Part shown: positions 1 to 8,734 of the stretch, piece by piece | Layout: each line of letters starts with the position of its first letter | How positions within the stretch are numbered: the first letter of the stretch is position 1 | Source: Tolypothrix campylonemoides VB511288 | Lineage (GTDB): Bacteria; Cyanobacteriota; Cyanobacteriia; Cyanobacteriales; Nostocaceae | Reading direction: 5' to 3' | Assembly: GCA_000828075.3 (NCBI GenBank) | Contig: JXCB02000023.1 | Coordinates: 481,937 to 545,936 of the forward strand | Length of the DNA stretch: 64,000 bases | Made by a program: the position numbers and the translations under genes | The notes under the pieces: model-generated | What the model was told of the DNA's origin: nothing | What the model saw: the letters and a program-made list of their open reading frames with translations, nothing else | Databases searched by the model: none

Positions 1-111
1 CAACAAAAAAGTGTTTTAACGCAAACCGAGATGAGTCACTCGCAAATCCTGAAACCCTCTCAAAACCAACAAAAAAGTGTTTTAACGCAAACCGATGCAG
101 GCGAAATATGA
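1..111 (+). CDS. C-terminal tail of an unidentified protein, cut by the left edge
   Basis: Frame 1 is open from the first base to a TGA at 109-111. The 36 visible residues contain the peptide QQKSVLTQT twice, at a spacing of exactly 22 codons, because a 29-base direct repeat lies at 1-29 and 67-95. The stop overlaps the ATG at 108-110 of the next frame (ATGA), a layout typical of translationally coupled genes. No family can be named from so short a tail. The preserved frame across the duplication suggests real coding sequence, but the evidence is limited. Confidence 0.35.
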   Translation, partial: QQKSVLTQTEMSHSQILKPSQNQQKSVLTQTDAGEI

Positions 112-536
112 ACGAAGTTGACCGCCTCGATCCACAGATTGCCCCTGTCCTCCAAGGTGGAGGGCAAACCCTCTTTCACGAAAAATGATGACTTTTATAT
201 CGGCTTGCTATTTTATAACCGTAAACTCAAACGCCTCTCCGCCATCAACCTCAAACTAGGTCACTTCTGTCATAAATACAAAAGCCAAATGGAACTTTAC
301 CTGGGCTGGCTTGCGAAATACGCTCAAGAGAGCGATGAACAGCTACCACTGGGAATCATCCTATCTGCGGGTAAAAAACAAAACTAGATCGAATTGCTAT
401 AACTAGACAAAACTTGCTCCACGTTGCCGAATACTTCACCGTATTACCACTTAAAGAGTTGTTACAGGCTAAACTACAAGAAGCGATCGCGATCGCCCGC
501 TGCCGACTGCCATATTCCAAAGACGAGCCATCATGA
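108..536 (+). pseudogene. Decayed YhcG/DUF1016-type PD-(D/E)XK nuclease fragment
   Basis: The conserved C-terminal nuclease region of the YhcG (DUF1016) family is recognisable but split over frames. The piece NDDFYIGLLFYNRKLKRL, followed by a NLKLG segment and MELYLGWLAKYAQ, lies in the frame that closes at 387. The continuation HVAEYFTVLPLKELLQAKL and AIAIARCRL lies in another frame and ends at 534-536. In intact homologues these are continuous, so at least one frameshift and an in-frame TAG and TAA interrupt it. The coupled ATG at 108 opens only a 26-codon frame. YhcG-type proteins are often found beside type I restriction genes, which fits the HsdR-like start that follows. The N-terminal domain is missing. 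Confidence 0.65.
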
Positions 537-571
537 ACGAAGCCGAAACCCGTGCCCAACTAATTAATTAA
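533..571 (+). pseudogene. Possible remnant of an HsdR-type restriction subunit start
   Basis: An ATG overlapping the end of the nuclease remnant opens the peptide MNEAETRAQLIN and then stops. Type I restriction R subunits and related helicases often begin with a very similar MNEAETR-x-x-LID segment, so this looks like the first codons of such a gene whose remainder was deleted. The match covers only 12 residues and could be chance; it is proposed because of the neighbouring YhcG remnant. Confidence 0.3.
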
Positions 572-594
572 TCACCAACTACCAAAGAGTTTGA

Positions 595-1086
<492 letters not shown>

Positions 1087-1296
1087 AAGCAGGTAGCCGG
1101 TAATTCCGGTGTGGTTAGATGCGATTCATCAGTGGTTGGCTTAAAAGTTGGGGAAGTAGGGGCGATACTGGTGAAATTAACCTAAGGAAAAAAGCAATAC
1201 TGATGCCCTTAAATTCTTGCTTTGTATTAAAATCAACAAACTTTTCTGCGAGAATGGGAACTGTCCAATGCTGTTGTCTGTGGCAAGCATAACTCT

Positions 1297-1686
1297 ATGA
1301 CTACTGACCCAACTAAAGTTACTCCAGAAGAAATTACTCAGTATCGGGAACAATTAGCTGATAATTCAAAGGCTCTTGCTGATCTTGAAGTGATTGAGCG
1401 CACCGAAGGAGATTTAGAACGTGCTGCTCGCGTATTGGCACGTAGAGCAGGCGAAGAAGAGGTTAAGTCAGGTTCAAATTGGCAGTTGGCATTGCAGCAA
1501 GCCCGTAAAGTTGTTTGCAACGATAAATTCAAAGATGGCTTAGTCCCTGAATTCATAGGAGGGTTTATTGGCGCTCTTACAGCAAGTGCTGACCGTATCC
1601 TTGTAGCAGTAGCTACTCCCGTCGCCATATACATTATCCGAGTTGGTTTGGAAAATTTTTGTAAAACTCCTGACTCAGCGTCATAA
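1297..1686 (+). CDS. Small protein with C-terminal hydrophobic segment, possible CHAT partner
   Basis: A 129-residue protein. The first half is charged and helical (EEITQYREQL, ERTEGDLERAARVLARRAG), and a predicted hydrophobic segment lies near residues 86-117 (FIGGFIGAL to VATPVAIYIIRVGL). It ends 17 bases from the end of the convergent TPR-CHAT gene. I do not recognise a named domain. My impression, not checked, is that similar small proteins recur beside TPR-CHAT genes in cyanobacteria, which would make it a candidate partner or substrate. The start ATG has no strong ribosome binding site. Confidence 0.6.
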   Translation: MTTDPTKVTPEEITQYREQLADNSKALADLEVIERTEGDLERAARVLARRAGEEEVKSGSNWQLALQQARKVVCNDKFKDGLVPEFIGGFIGALTASADRILVAVATPVAIYIIRVGLENFCKTPDSAS

Positions 1687-1703
1687 ACTGGGGAAAATCC
1701 TTC

Positions 1704-4604
1704 CTAAACTCCTGTGGCTATGAAAGCAGCCCAGTAGTAGGGATTAGCAAAAGGTTTGTGATTCGGGTCAAGCCTTTGAAGTTTCTCTTTTTGCACTTCA
1801 ATAGCGTCTTCCAATTCAAAGAAATCTGCTGGTGAGAGCTTTTCCTGAAGTTGCGCGAACACTTGTTGATATTGCGGTTTGGCTAATTCTTGCTCAACCT
1901 CTTCACAAGTGAGATTTTGCAGCCAATATTGGGCATTTTGGAGGGCAACTGCTACATCGCCTTCGTTTAGTTTTAGGTAACTTTTGAGGTTTTCATAAAA
2001 TTTGATGAGTAAGAAGGCGGTGGAGACTTGATCCACTGCCCACAGACTGCTGATTACAGTTGGACTACCTGCAAACAGGAAGCCACTGACTAAACCAATG
2101 TACTCATCACTGATGTTGCGGAAATCAATCAGTCCAGTTTCACAAGCGGAAAGTGTTACCAGGCGACATTGATCTAAGTTAAGGGTGAAGATGGCATCTA
2201 GGGTCAGGCACTTGTCGAGGTCAAGCACTGTCCCATCAGACAAGCGTACATGGCGTTCTGGATCGAGTTGAGTGGGTGCGGGGTTGAGTTTGCTATCTGC
2301 CAGGAAGAGGGCAGATTTGTTACCCTGAGTAGGGTTAGGGTTAAAGTAGCCGTGACAGCTAAAGTGAGCACAGTGAAATGCGTTGAGGGGATTTTCATTA
2401 ACGGCTGCTTTGTTAGCGGCAGCTTTTTCGAGAACTTTAACTGAGTTAAAGTAGCTTTGGATAGCTTGCACCTCCAGATCGGCGTAGGTGAGGTCTTGAG
2501 TGGGGTTTTGGATGGCAAAGAGGTGGGTGAAGTTGGGACGCTTTCGGGTTTGGGCAAGTTGTAGCAGTTGGCAACTGGGAGCATAGCGTACGCCCTTAGG
2601 AAAGCGATTCATGAGGATTTTAGATTTTGACTCTCCCTGCTCAAGGCTAATGGGCAAGCCATGAAGGGGTAACAGATGCAGGAACCTATGAGGTATGAGA
2701 ATTAACCTGTCACACTTTTCTGGAATCTGCCTAATGATTTCATCAATATGCAAAATCTTTGCCAGCAGATGTAGGCGTGTAGTTAGACGACGCTGCCAAT
2801 AGAATCTTTTGTTGTTGTAAGCTCTCAGATACCCCCTTGCCCAAATCTCTAATTTGTCTAGAGCTTTTGGTTCAGACTGCCAAACTATAGGCTGTTGGGT
2901 TTGGTGGGTGAAGATGAGGGCGAGAAATTTATCACCTATAATGAAAAACTCCACAACTGCGGTGTGGTCATCCAAAGTTTGCTGAAATTTTTGAAACTCG
3001 AAGCTAGAACCAATGCGTATGTGTTCGTCTTGCAAGTAGTTGCACTGCTGTCGCAACTGCTGCAGATGTTGCGCTAAGGCAAGTGGTTCATCGGTAGTAG
3101 CGGTCTGGAGTTGATATTGACTGATGGCAATGTTGTCTCGGAGTTTTTCTATCTGAGTGACAATTTCTGGAGGGAAAATGCTGTAGCGATCGCGGGTCAG
3201 AATAAGTTCTATTAGGTTGCGGGTTTTGCTACGTTCAGCGTATTTTAGGGCTTCCGCGTGTTTACCCAAAGTTAAGCAAACTTCCACCATCCTTTGATAG
3301 AGGTTATTCCATTCCTCAGCTAATTTTTGTTTAGATTCTTCTATTCTTGAGCCATTAACTATCTCACTGCGTAGGGATTCTACAATATTAATGGCGACAG
3401 AAAAGGCAGTGTAGGCGTTGGTAAACTCTAAGGCGTTTTGATAGGCAATGCCAAGGTGAAATTGGGTTTGTGCATGGTATTGCGGGAAAGCTTCACAAGT
3501 GTGTTCCTGCAAAGCATTTAGGTAACAGCCGATTGCCACTTTCAAATTTTCTGTTGGTTCTCCCCTAATGCGGCTAACATAGGTGACACCCATATTATTT
3601 TGAGTGCTAGCCCAGTCTTCTGGGAATTTCTCACGAGTGTATTCCTTAAGCGCAAGCTCGAAGTGTTTAATTGCCTCCTCTAAATTCTCTTCTAGATTTC
3701 CCTGAAGTCGGTTAGTGTAAGCATTGCCTAAATTGCTATGGGTCATTGCCCAGTCTTGTGGAAATTTCTCACGAGTATATTCTTCTAAAGCAGCTTTGTA
3801 GTATAAAATTGCTTGCTCTATGTTATTTGGGGGGTCTTCTTCAAGAAGATTGGCGTAGCCATTGCCCAAGTTTTGTTGGATCATTGCCCATTTGTCAGGG
3901 AAGTGAGGGCGGGTGAATACCTCCAAAGCAGCTTTCCAGCAGCAAATCGCTGCTTCTAAATTCTGTGCTTTATCTTCTCGAATTCTGTAAAAGTAGGCAT
4001 TGCCCAAATTGTTTTGTGTTGTTGCCCACATCTGTTGGGATTGTTCACAAGTAAGCTTCGATAGAACAGCACTAAAGCAGCGAATCGCCTCTTCTAAATT
4101 TTCTGTCTTGACTCCCCAGATACGATTAAGGTAAGCATTTCCAAGATTGTTTTGTGTACCACCCCATTCTTCTAGAAAGTGTTCGGGGGTCAAAACTGTA
4201 TTGAGAAGAACTTTGTAACCCGTGATCGCAATTTCCAGGTTAATAGCTCGGTTTCCAAGAGGAAAATCTTGAATTAACCTGCAAAAACTACCAATATCTA
4301 CTGCTATGTAGTGACTTAGCTCTGGTGTTTTCTTAGTCAGGAGTTCAGTTCCCCAAATCCGTAGTACTTGTATCAAATTATAATTCAACTTGTTTAAATT
4401 CTCTTCCAAGAACGAGTACACTACTTCTTGCGGGTCATCGTCACTATCTATGATTTTTACTAATACCTGTCCTAAAAAACGACGATGCACTTCAAAAGAG
4501 ACTGCTGCCCTTACTCCCACATTAATCGCACCAACAAAAATTGCCAGCCACTTTTGTGCTCTAGCCAGTTGACGAGTAAGATTGACTAAAAGATTACGCA
4601 ACAT
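1704..4604 (-). CDS. TPR-repeat CHAT-domain protease (caspase-like)
   Basis: A 966-residue protein. The N-terminal part has a segment of about 130 residues without a recognised domain, then roughly six tetratricopeptide-type repeats (about residues 140-420, recurrent NNLGNAY and EAI motifs), a coiled region, and a C-terminal CHAT domain of the caspase/HetF clan from about residue 620. The catalytic dyad is visible: His in AHFSCHG (about residue 751) and Cys in LSACETG (about residue 821). CHAT proteases with TPR sensors are known to cleave partner proteins in some bacterial systems; the substrate here is unknown. The gene probably lost its true start: upstream sequence encodes the expected N-terminus in another frame (see 4605-4734), so translation now begins at an internal ATG. 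Confidence 0.85.
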   Translation of the reverse strand: MLRNLLVNLTRQLARAQKWLAIFVGAINVGVRAAVSFEVHRRFLGQVLVKIIDSDDDPQEVVYSFLEENLNKLNYNLIQVLRIWGTELLTKKTPELSHYIAVDIGSFCRLIQDFPLGNRAINLEIAITGYKVLLNTVLTPEHFLEEWGGTQNNLGNAYLNRIWGVKTENLEEAIRCFSAVLSKLTCEQSQQMWATTQNNLGNAYFYRIREDKAQNLEAAICCWKAALEVFTRPHFPDKWAMIQQNLGNGYANLLEEDPPNNIEQAILYYKAALEEYTREKFPQDWAMTHSNLGNAYTNRLQGNLEENLEEAIKHFELALKEYTREKFPEDWASTQNNMGVTYVSRIRGEPTENLKVAIGCYLNALQEHTCEAFPQYHAQTQFHLGIAYQNALEFTNAYTAFSVAINIVESLRSEIVNGSRIEESKQKLAEEWNNLYQRMVEVCLTLGKHAEALKYAERSKTRNLIELILTRDRYSIFPPEIVTQIEKLRDNIAISQYQLQTATTDEPLALAQHLQQLRQQCNYLQDEHIRIGSSFEFQKFQQTLDDHTAVVEFFIIGDKFLALIFTHQTQQPIVWQSEPKALDKLEIWARGYLRAYNNKRFYWQRRLTTRLHLLAKILHIDEIIRQIPEKCDRLILIPHRFLHLLPLHGLPISLEQGESKSKILMNRFPKGVRYAPSCQLLQLAQTRKRPNFTHLFAIQNPTQDLTYADLEVQAIQSYFNSVKVLEKAAANKAAVNENPLNAFHCAHFSCHGYFNPNPTQGNKSALFLADSKLNPAPTQLDPERHVRLSDGTVLDLDKCLTLDAIFTLNLDQCRLVTLSACETGLIDFRNISDEYIGLVSGFLFAGSPTVISSLWAVDQVSTAFLLIKFYENLKSYLKLNEGDVAVALQNAQYWLQNLTCEEVEQELAKPQYQQVFAQLQEKLSPADFFELEDAIEVQKEKLQRLDPNHKPFANPYYWAAFIATGV

Positions 4605-4734
4605 GGCAATCCCCCCTTTGCTCCAAAAATTCAGCTACTTGTAAAATGCTATCCCCCAAAATTCGCACTTGCTCACCATTAGGGCAATTGAGCAGGTGAT
4701 TAATCAAATTCAGATAGGCTAAAAGACACAGGAC
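4605..4734 (-). pseudogene. Detached N-terminus of the TPR-CHAT gene (frameshifted, 5' end lost)
   Basis: Immediately upstream of the CHAT start, another frame encodes LLAYLNLINHLLNCPNGEQV followed by RILGDSILQVAEFLEQRG, the type of helical N-terminus I associate with cyanobacterial TPR/CHAT proteins. It runs into a stop just past a six-G run (C at 4611-4616 on the plus strand). Removing one G would join it in frame to the annotated protein (EQRGIAMLRNLL). Its own start codon is absent: a TAA at 4735-4737 within a repeat end lies directly before it. Either a real frameshift or a homopolymer sequencing error explains the G run; the missing start is independent of that. Confidence 0.55.
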
Positions 4735-4741
4735 TTACGCA
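4730..4741. repeat. Single end (TIR) of a MITE-like repeat, AGGACTTACGCA
   Basis: This 12-mer is identical to the terminal inverted repeat of the element at 11478-11644 and close to that at 40090-40180. No matching TGCGTAAGTCCT end is seen nearby, so this looks like a solo or degraded copy. It sits exactly where the N-terminus of the CHAT gene is lost. Confidence 0.5.
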
Positions 4742-5005
4742 ACTGTCACAGGCGATCGCCTCTTGCTTGTCCTAATTGCAAGTTAAGAGTGCGATCGCTC
4801 CTTTAGCCCGTGTAGGCGGGCTTTGTTTGTATAGCCGCGACTTCAGTCGTTAGGGCTGTATACAACGCGATTTCCTTGCGAAGCGCAGCATCGGGTCTTG
4901 GACAGCAGAACTTTCGGACATGGGCACTGCGCTCCGCGCAATCGCCTCCGGTAGGGCTGAGTCCTACGGTACCGTTAGGCTTACGCCGATCGCACATGAT
5001 TTTCC
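4742..5005. other. Intergenic repeat-type sequence, no gene seen
   Basis: GC-richer than its surroundings, with HIP1 octamers and short palindromes such as GCCCGTGTAGGCGGGC near 4806-4821. An open frame on the minus strand (4803-4997) has a composition like dispersed cyanobacterial repeats and no protein resemblance. Confidence 0.5.
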
Positions 5006-6841
5006 TTACTCTATAACCTCATTTCGGTACTGATCTGCTTGCATACTCCAAAGCGTGGCGTATTCACCCCTTTTTTGCAAAAGTTCCTCGTGGGTACCGA
5101 CTTCAATTAACTTCCCAGCTTTTAACACTAAAATGCGGTCAGCCATCCGCACCGAAGCTAGTCGATGCGTAACTAAAATTGCTGTCTTACCTCGAACTAA
5201 CTCAGAAAAACTGCGGTATATTTCATATTCACTGCGGGGGTCTAAAGCTGCTGTTGGCTCATCCAAAATCAAGATTTGAGAATTTTCTTCCCTGACGAAA
5301 GCTCGTGCTAAAGCTAACTTTTGCCACTCTCCCCCAGAAAGTTCTGTGCCGTCAAACTGCTTGCCTAAAAGTGTAAAATATCCTTCTGGAAACCGCTCGA
5401 CTTTCTGTGCAATTCCTGATTTGTTAGCAGCGCGTTTTAATTGCTCTAAATCGTTGATAGCGGCGAGATTCCCCAAGGCTATGTTCTCCCCAATAGAGAG
5501 GGAATAGCGGCAAAAATCTTGAAATACCACAGCAATTTGCCGCCGCCATGCTTGGATATCTAAATTTTTGAGGTTTTTTCCATCTACAAAAATATTACCC
5601 TGAGTGGGGTCATAAAACCGAGCTAAGAGTTTAACTAAGGTGGTTTTACCTGCGCCATTTTCACCGACCAAAGCTACTGTTTCCCCAGGGTGTAATGTGA
5701 AAGAAACCCCAGTTAAAGCCACCCTACCATCCGGGTAAGTAAAGTCAACATTTTCAAAGGTAATTCCTGACTTTAATGGCGCTGGTACCGGCGAAGCTGG
5801 AATATAGACCGACATGGTAGGTTTACTTTCCAGAAAGTTGAAAAACCGCTCCATAAACAGCACAGTTCTTTGAAAAATCACAGAGCTACGCATTAGATAA
5901 CTAAGATTTTGTTGTGTGTAAGCTAGTGATTGAATAAACAAAAGTACACTTCCTGGAGTTAGTTTTCCACCCAAAGCCTGTAGCACTACCCAGAAGAAGG
6001 CAAAAGCATTTCCTGAAGCGCTCAAAACCGACAAGCCAGTTAATGAGAAAGCTTGTTTACCTCGCAGACTATGCATAGCTTGATACTTATCTTGGAAGGC
6101 TTGTAAATAGCGTTGGGTAAACAAGGAACCTAGTCCAAAAAGACGCACTTCTTTAGCGTAGGTATCCGTAAGCATTACTGAAGAGTAATACTGCATCTGG
6201 CGAGCTTGAAGACTTTTATTAGACATCGTTTCCCAAATATGCCACTCAATTTTGCAAGAGACATAAGGTTGGGGTACAGATGCTATCAAAATCAACAGGG
6301 GAATCCACCAAGCTAAAGGACACAGCAAAAGCAACATCGTTGTGACGGTAAAAAGAGCAGGTAAAAACTCGCTCATTATGAACAGCAAGGTTCGTGGCTC
6401 ATCATCTGCTTGTTGCTGAAGTAACTGTAATTCGTCATAAAAGCGAGAGTCTTCAAAGGGAATTAAATCGACAAAGCTATCAGCTTTACGCATTAACTGT
6501 AGATGAATTTGAGCAGTAAGCTTTTCACCAAAGTTAATCGAAGCAGCTTCAACCCAAGGTGGTAGCAAACTTTCCAGAAAGATTGCTACAACCCACCCAG
6601 CAACAAGGCTTGTAACAGTCCAAAAATTATACGAGCTTCCTGAACTCAAGATAGTAGCTACTGTGTCCACCACTTGTTTATTAATCCAGATAGCTACAGA
6701 TGGAATTAGACCTTGCAACAAAAGTGCAATTGCTAGAAATATTGTTTCTCTGGGTGCAGTTGTCCACAATAGGAGTAAGGAACGGCAGAAAATATTGCTG
6801 TAGTTTAATGCAAGATTAAGAGCGTTTCTGACCTTCGTCAT
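5006..6841 (-). CDS. ABC transporter, fused permease and ATPase
   Basis: A 611-residue half-transporter. The N-terminal half has about six hydrophobic segments (residues 20-320) of the ABC exporter type; the C-terminal half is the nucleotide-binding domain with Walker A GENGAGKTT, signature LSGGEWQKLALARA, Walker B ILILDEPTAALD and the H-loop VTHRLASV. It would act in the inner membrane as a homodimer or with another half-transporter. No substrate gene lies beside it: the neighbours are the CHAT gene and an Fe-S nuclease, so it appears to be a single-gene transcript. Family members export lipids, peptides or drugs, and nothing in the sequence decides which. Confidence 0.88.
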   Translation of the reverse strand: MTKVRNALNLALNYSNIFCRSLLLLWTTAPRETIFLAIALLLQGLIPSVAIWINKQVVDTVATILSSGSSYNFWTVTSLVAGWVVAIFLESLLPPWVEAASINFGEKLTAQIHLQLMRKADSFVDLIPFEDSRFYDELQLLQQQADDEPRTLLFIMSEFLPALFTVTTMLLLLCPLAWWIPLLILIASVPQPYVSCKIEWHIWETMSNKSLQARQMQYYSSVMLTDTYAKEVRLFGLGSLFTQRYLQAFQDKYQAMHSLRGKQAFSLTGLSVLSASGNAFAFFWVVLQALGGKLTPGSVLLFIQSLAYTQQNLSYLMRSSVIFQRTVLFMERFFNFLESKPTMSVYIPASPVPAPLKSGITFENVDFTYPDGRVALTGVSFTLHPGETVALVGENGAGKTTLVKLLARFYDPTQGNIFVDGKNLKNLDIQAWRRQIAVVFQDFCRYSLSIGENIALGNLAAINDLEQLKRAANKSGIAQKVERFPEGYFTLLGKQFDGTELSGGEWQKLALARAFVREENSQILILDEPTAALDPRSEYEIYRSFSELVRGKTAILVTHRLASVRMADRILVLKAGKLIEVGTHEELLQKRGEYATLWSMQADQYRNEVIE

Positions 6842-7015
6842 TCAATTTTCATGCAATGACTCTACCATTCCAATATACTACACATAATACAAGAGCGAGT
6901 TCGGGTGCGATCGCTCTTGAACCCACTTTCATGGGTTACCCTGCGTTTCACCCGTATACGTTTGTGTAGCGGCAAATTCCATTCACTAGGGCTGAGTAAG
7001 CTCTAAAATATAAGT

Positions 7016-7840
7016 ATGCAGTCAACTCAAACTCAACTCTTGCGACTTTCGCAAGGACAACTCAACCTCTTAGAACGTTGTCCGCGTCAATTTCAACACA
7101 CCTACCTAGAACAACTTCATTCTCCCGCAGATCCAGAACATGAGGAACGGCAAACTTTAGGAAGTCGCTTTCACTTGCTGATGCAACAGCGAGAAATGGG
7201 TTTACCCATTGATACTTTCCTACAAGAGGATACCCAGCTACAAAACTGGATGACAGGCTTCGCCAATGCAGCACCAGAAATTTTAACACCTGCACCTGGT
7301 AGCCATTTCCGTGAAAGCGAACACTACCGCACTCTGCAAGTTCAAGACTATTTGCTCACCGTTATCTATGATTTATTGATTGCAGATAACCAGCAAGCAC
7401 AAATTCTGGACTGGAAAACTTATCCCAAACCGCCTAATAAACGCAAGTTGGAACAAAACTGGCAAACACGTCTTTACTTATATGTATTAGCTGAAACCAG
7501 CGATTATCTGCCAGAAAATATTTCTATGACTTACTGGTTTGTCCAATCTGAAGGCAAACCGCAAAGTATTAAATTTAGTTACAACACTCTTAAGCACCAA
7601 CAAACAGCAAAAAGACTGAATCAACTCCTGAGTCAATTAACACATTGGCTCCAATGTTATTACCAGGGAAAGCCTTTTCCGCAAGAGCGGGAAGGTAGCA
7701 AAGCTTGTGATTACTGTCAGTATACAAGCCGCTGTAACCGCTCACTCCCCACTCCCGAACAGATATCTACCGCAAAGTCTCCGACAACGGTAGACACGAA
7801 CTTACTGAATCTAGCTAGCATTCAAGAAGTGATGCTGTAA
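7016..7840 (+). CDS. PD-(D/E)XK nuclease with Fe-S cysteines (RecB/Cas4-like)
   Basis: A 274-residue protein of the RecB/AddB/Cas4-like nuclease family. One Cys lies near the N-terminus in LLERCPRQFQ and three near the C-terminus in ACDYCQYTSRC, the arrangement that binds a 4Fe-4S cluster in AddB and Cas4. The nuclease core shows GSRFHLLMQ (motif I His), and ILDWKTYP (motif II/III Asp and Lys). No cas genes or CRISPR array lie nearby, so a CRISPR role is unlikely; a stand-alone DNA repair exonuclease is more plausible. It sits 29 bases upstream of a GNAT acetyltransferase in the same direction, so the two may be cotranscribed. Confidence 0.8.
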   Translation: MQSTQTQLLRLSQGQLNLLERCPRQFQHTYLEQLHSPADPEHEERQTLGSRFHLLMQQREMGLPIDTFLQEDTQLQNWMTGFANAAPEILTPAPGSHFRESEHYRTLQVQDYLLTVIYDLLIADNQQAQILDWKTYPKPPNKRKLEQNWQTRLYLYVLAETSDYLPENISMTYWFVQSEGKPQSIKFSYNTLKHQQTAKRLNQLLSQLTHWLQCYYQGKPFPQEREGSKACDYCQYTSRCNRSLPTPEQISTAKSPTTVDTNLLNLASIQEVML

Positions 7841-7869
7841 ATTGCAGATAACTTTTTGCTTATAATTTT

Positions 7870-8508
7870 ATGCATTTTGATGATACTGAAGCGGTTTATG
7901 TCCGCGAATTAGGAATAGATGACATAGCCCCTGTCTATCACTTGGGGGAAGAGTTATTTACGAGCGATTTATATCCCTATTTATATCGTTGCTGGGACGA
8001 GTGGGAGGTGATAGGGCTTTACAACACTGATCCAGAATACTGTCTTGTTGCAGAAGTTGATGAGCAACTAGCAGGATTCATATTAGGAACTATTATTACC
8101 AAAGCAACTTGGACTTACGGATACATTCTCTGGTTAGGAGTCAGCCCTAAATTTCAGCGTTGCGGTGTGGGAGACAAGCTGGTTGATAAGGTTATTGCAC
8201 GCATGATTGAAGATGGGGCGCGTTTCATGCTGGTAGACACTGATCCAGCAAATGTTCCCGCCGTGAAGTTTTTCAACCGTAAAGGTTTTGGTAATGTTCG
8301 CCAGCATGTTTTCTTGTCGATGAATTTAAGCAGACACGACTACTATGGCAGACTGATTGAATACGAACACCAAAAAGCTGAAAGGGCGGGTTACAAGCGT
8401 TCTCGTCCTGCAATGCGACCACGCAACAAGTCGGATGGAGTTGTTAGTGAAGTCGCCCTGAATACTTTGGTCAGTGATCACACCTCGGAAGAAGAAGCGC
8501 CAGTTTAA
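7870..8508 (+). CDS. GNAT-family N-acetyltransferase
   Basis: A 212-residue protein with an acetyltransferase core in residues 8-155. The acetyl-CoA-binding motif A is seen as WLGVSPKFQRCGVGDKLVDK, followed by a conserved VPAVKFFNRKGF segment. The last 50 residues are basic then acidic (KSDGVVSEV, EEEAPV) and probably disordered. The substrate (protein, antibiotic or metabolite amine) cannot be told. The gene follows the Fe-S nuclease by 29 bases and is followed by a repeat element. Confidence 0.85.
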   Translation: MHFDDTEAVYVRELGIDDIAPVYHLGEELFTSDLYPYLYRCWDEWEVIGLYNTDPEYCLVAEVDEQLAGFILGTIITKATWTYGYILWLGVSPKFQRCGVGDKLVDKVIARMIEDGARFMLVDTDPANVPAVKFFNRKGFGNVRQHVFLSMNLSRHDYYGRLIEYEHQKAERAGYKRSRPAMRPRNKSDGVVSEVALNTLVSDHTSEEEAPV

Positions 8509-8538
8509 CTTACTTGCCAAAATCATGATTTAGTATTT

Positions 8539-8690
8539 GGAACCACAGATGGACACAGATGCACACAGATAAATCATTTGTATTTTAATTGTTACTGCTG
8601 GCAGCGATGGCACTCACCCAGGATGCATAGCAAAGCACGCAGATAAATTATTTGTATTCATCTGTGTCCATCGGTGTCCATCTGTGGTTC
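8539..8690. repeat. Inverted-repeat element, ACCACAGATGGACAC ends
   Basis: The left end reads GAACCACAGATGGACACAGA-like sequence and the right end is its inverse (GTGTCCATCTGTGGTTC at 8674-8690), about 150 bases in all. The same ends occur at 11170-11203 and, more degenerate, at 32974-33042. It is a non-coding dispersed repeat without a transposase. Confidence 0.65.
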
Positions 8691-8734
8691 ATTTCTCAAA
8701 ACTCGGTTTTTATGAATAGATTTGTTATTTCCAT

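Noticed and set aside
1-95. 29-base direct repeat with a 37-base gap, possible CRISPR end
   Set aside because: Only two copies, the spacing is a multiple of three and the frame is open through both, which fits a coding duplication better. Sequence upstream of the window would settle it.
4803-4997. Minus-strand frame of 64 codons before the ABC transporter
   Set aside because: Composition of dispersed palindromic repeats, no ribosome binding site.
7016-7840. Cas4 of a CRISPR system
   Set aside because: No other cas gene and no array nearby; the Fe-S nuclease is more likely a repair enzyme.
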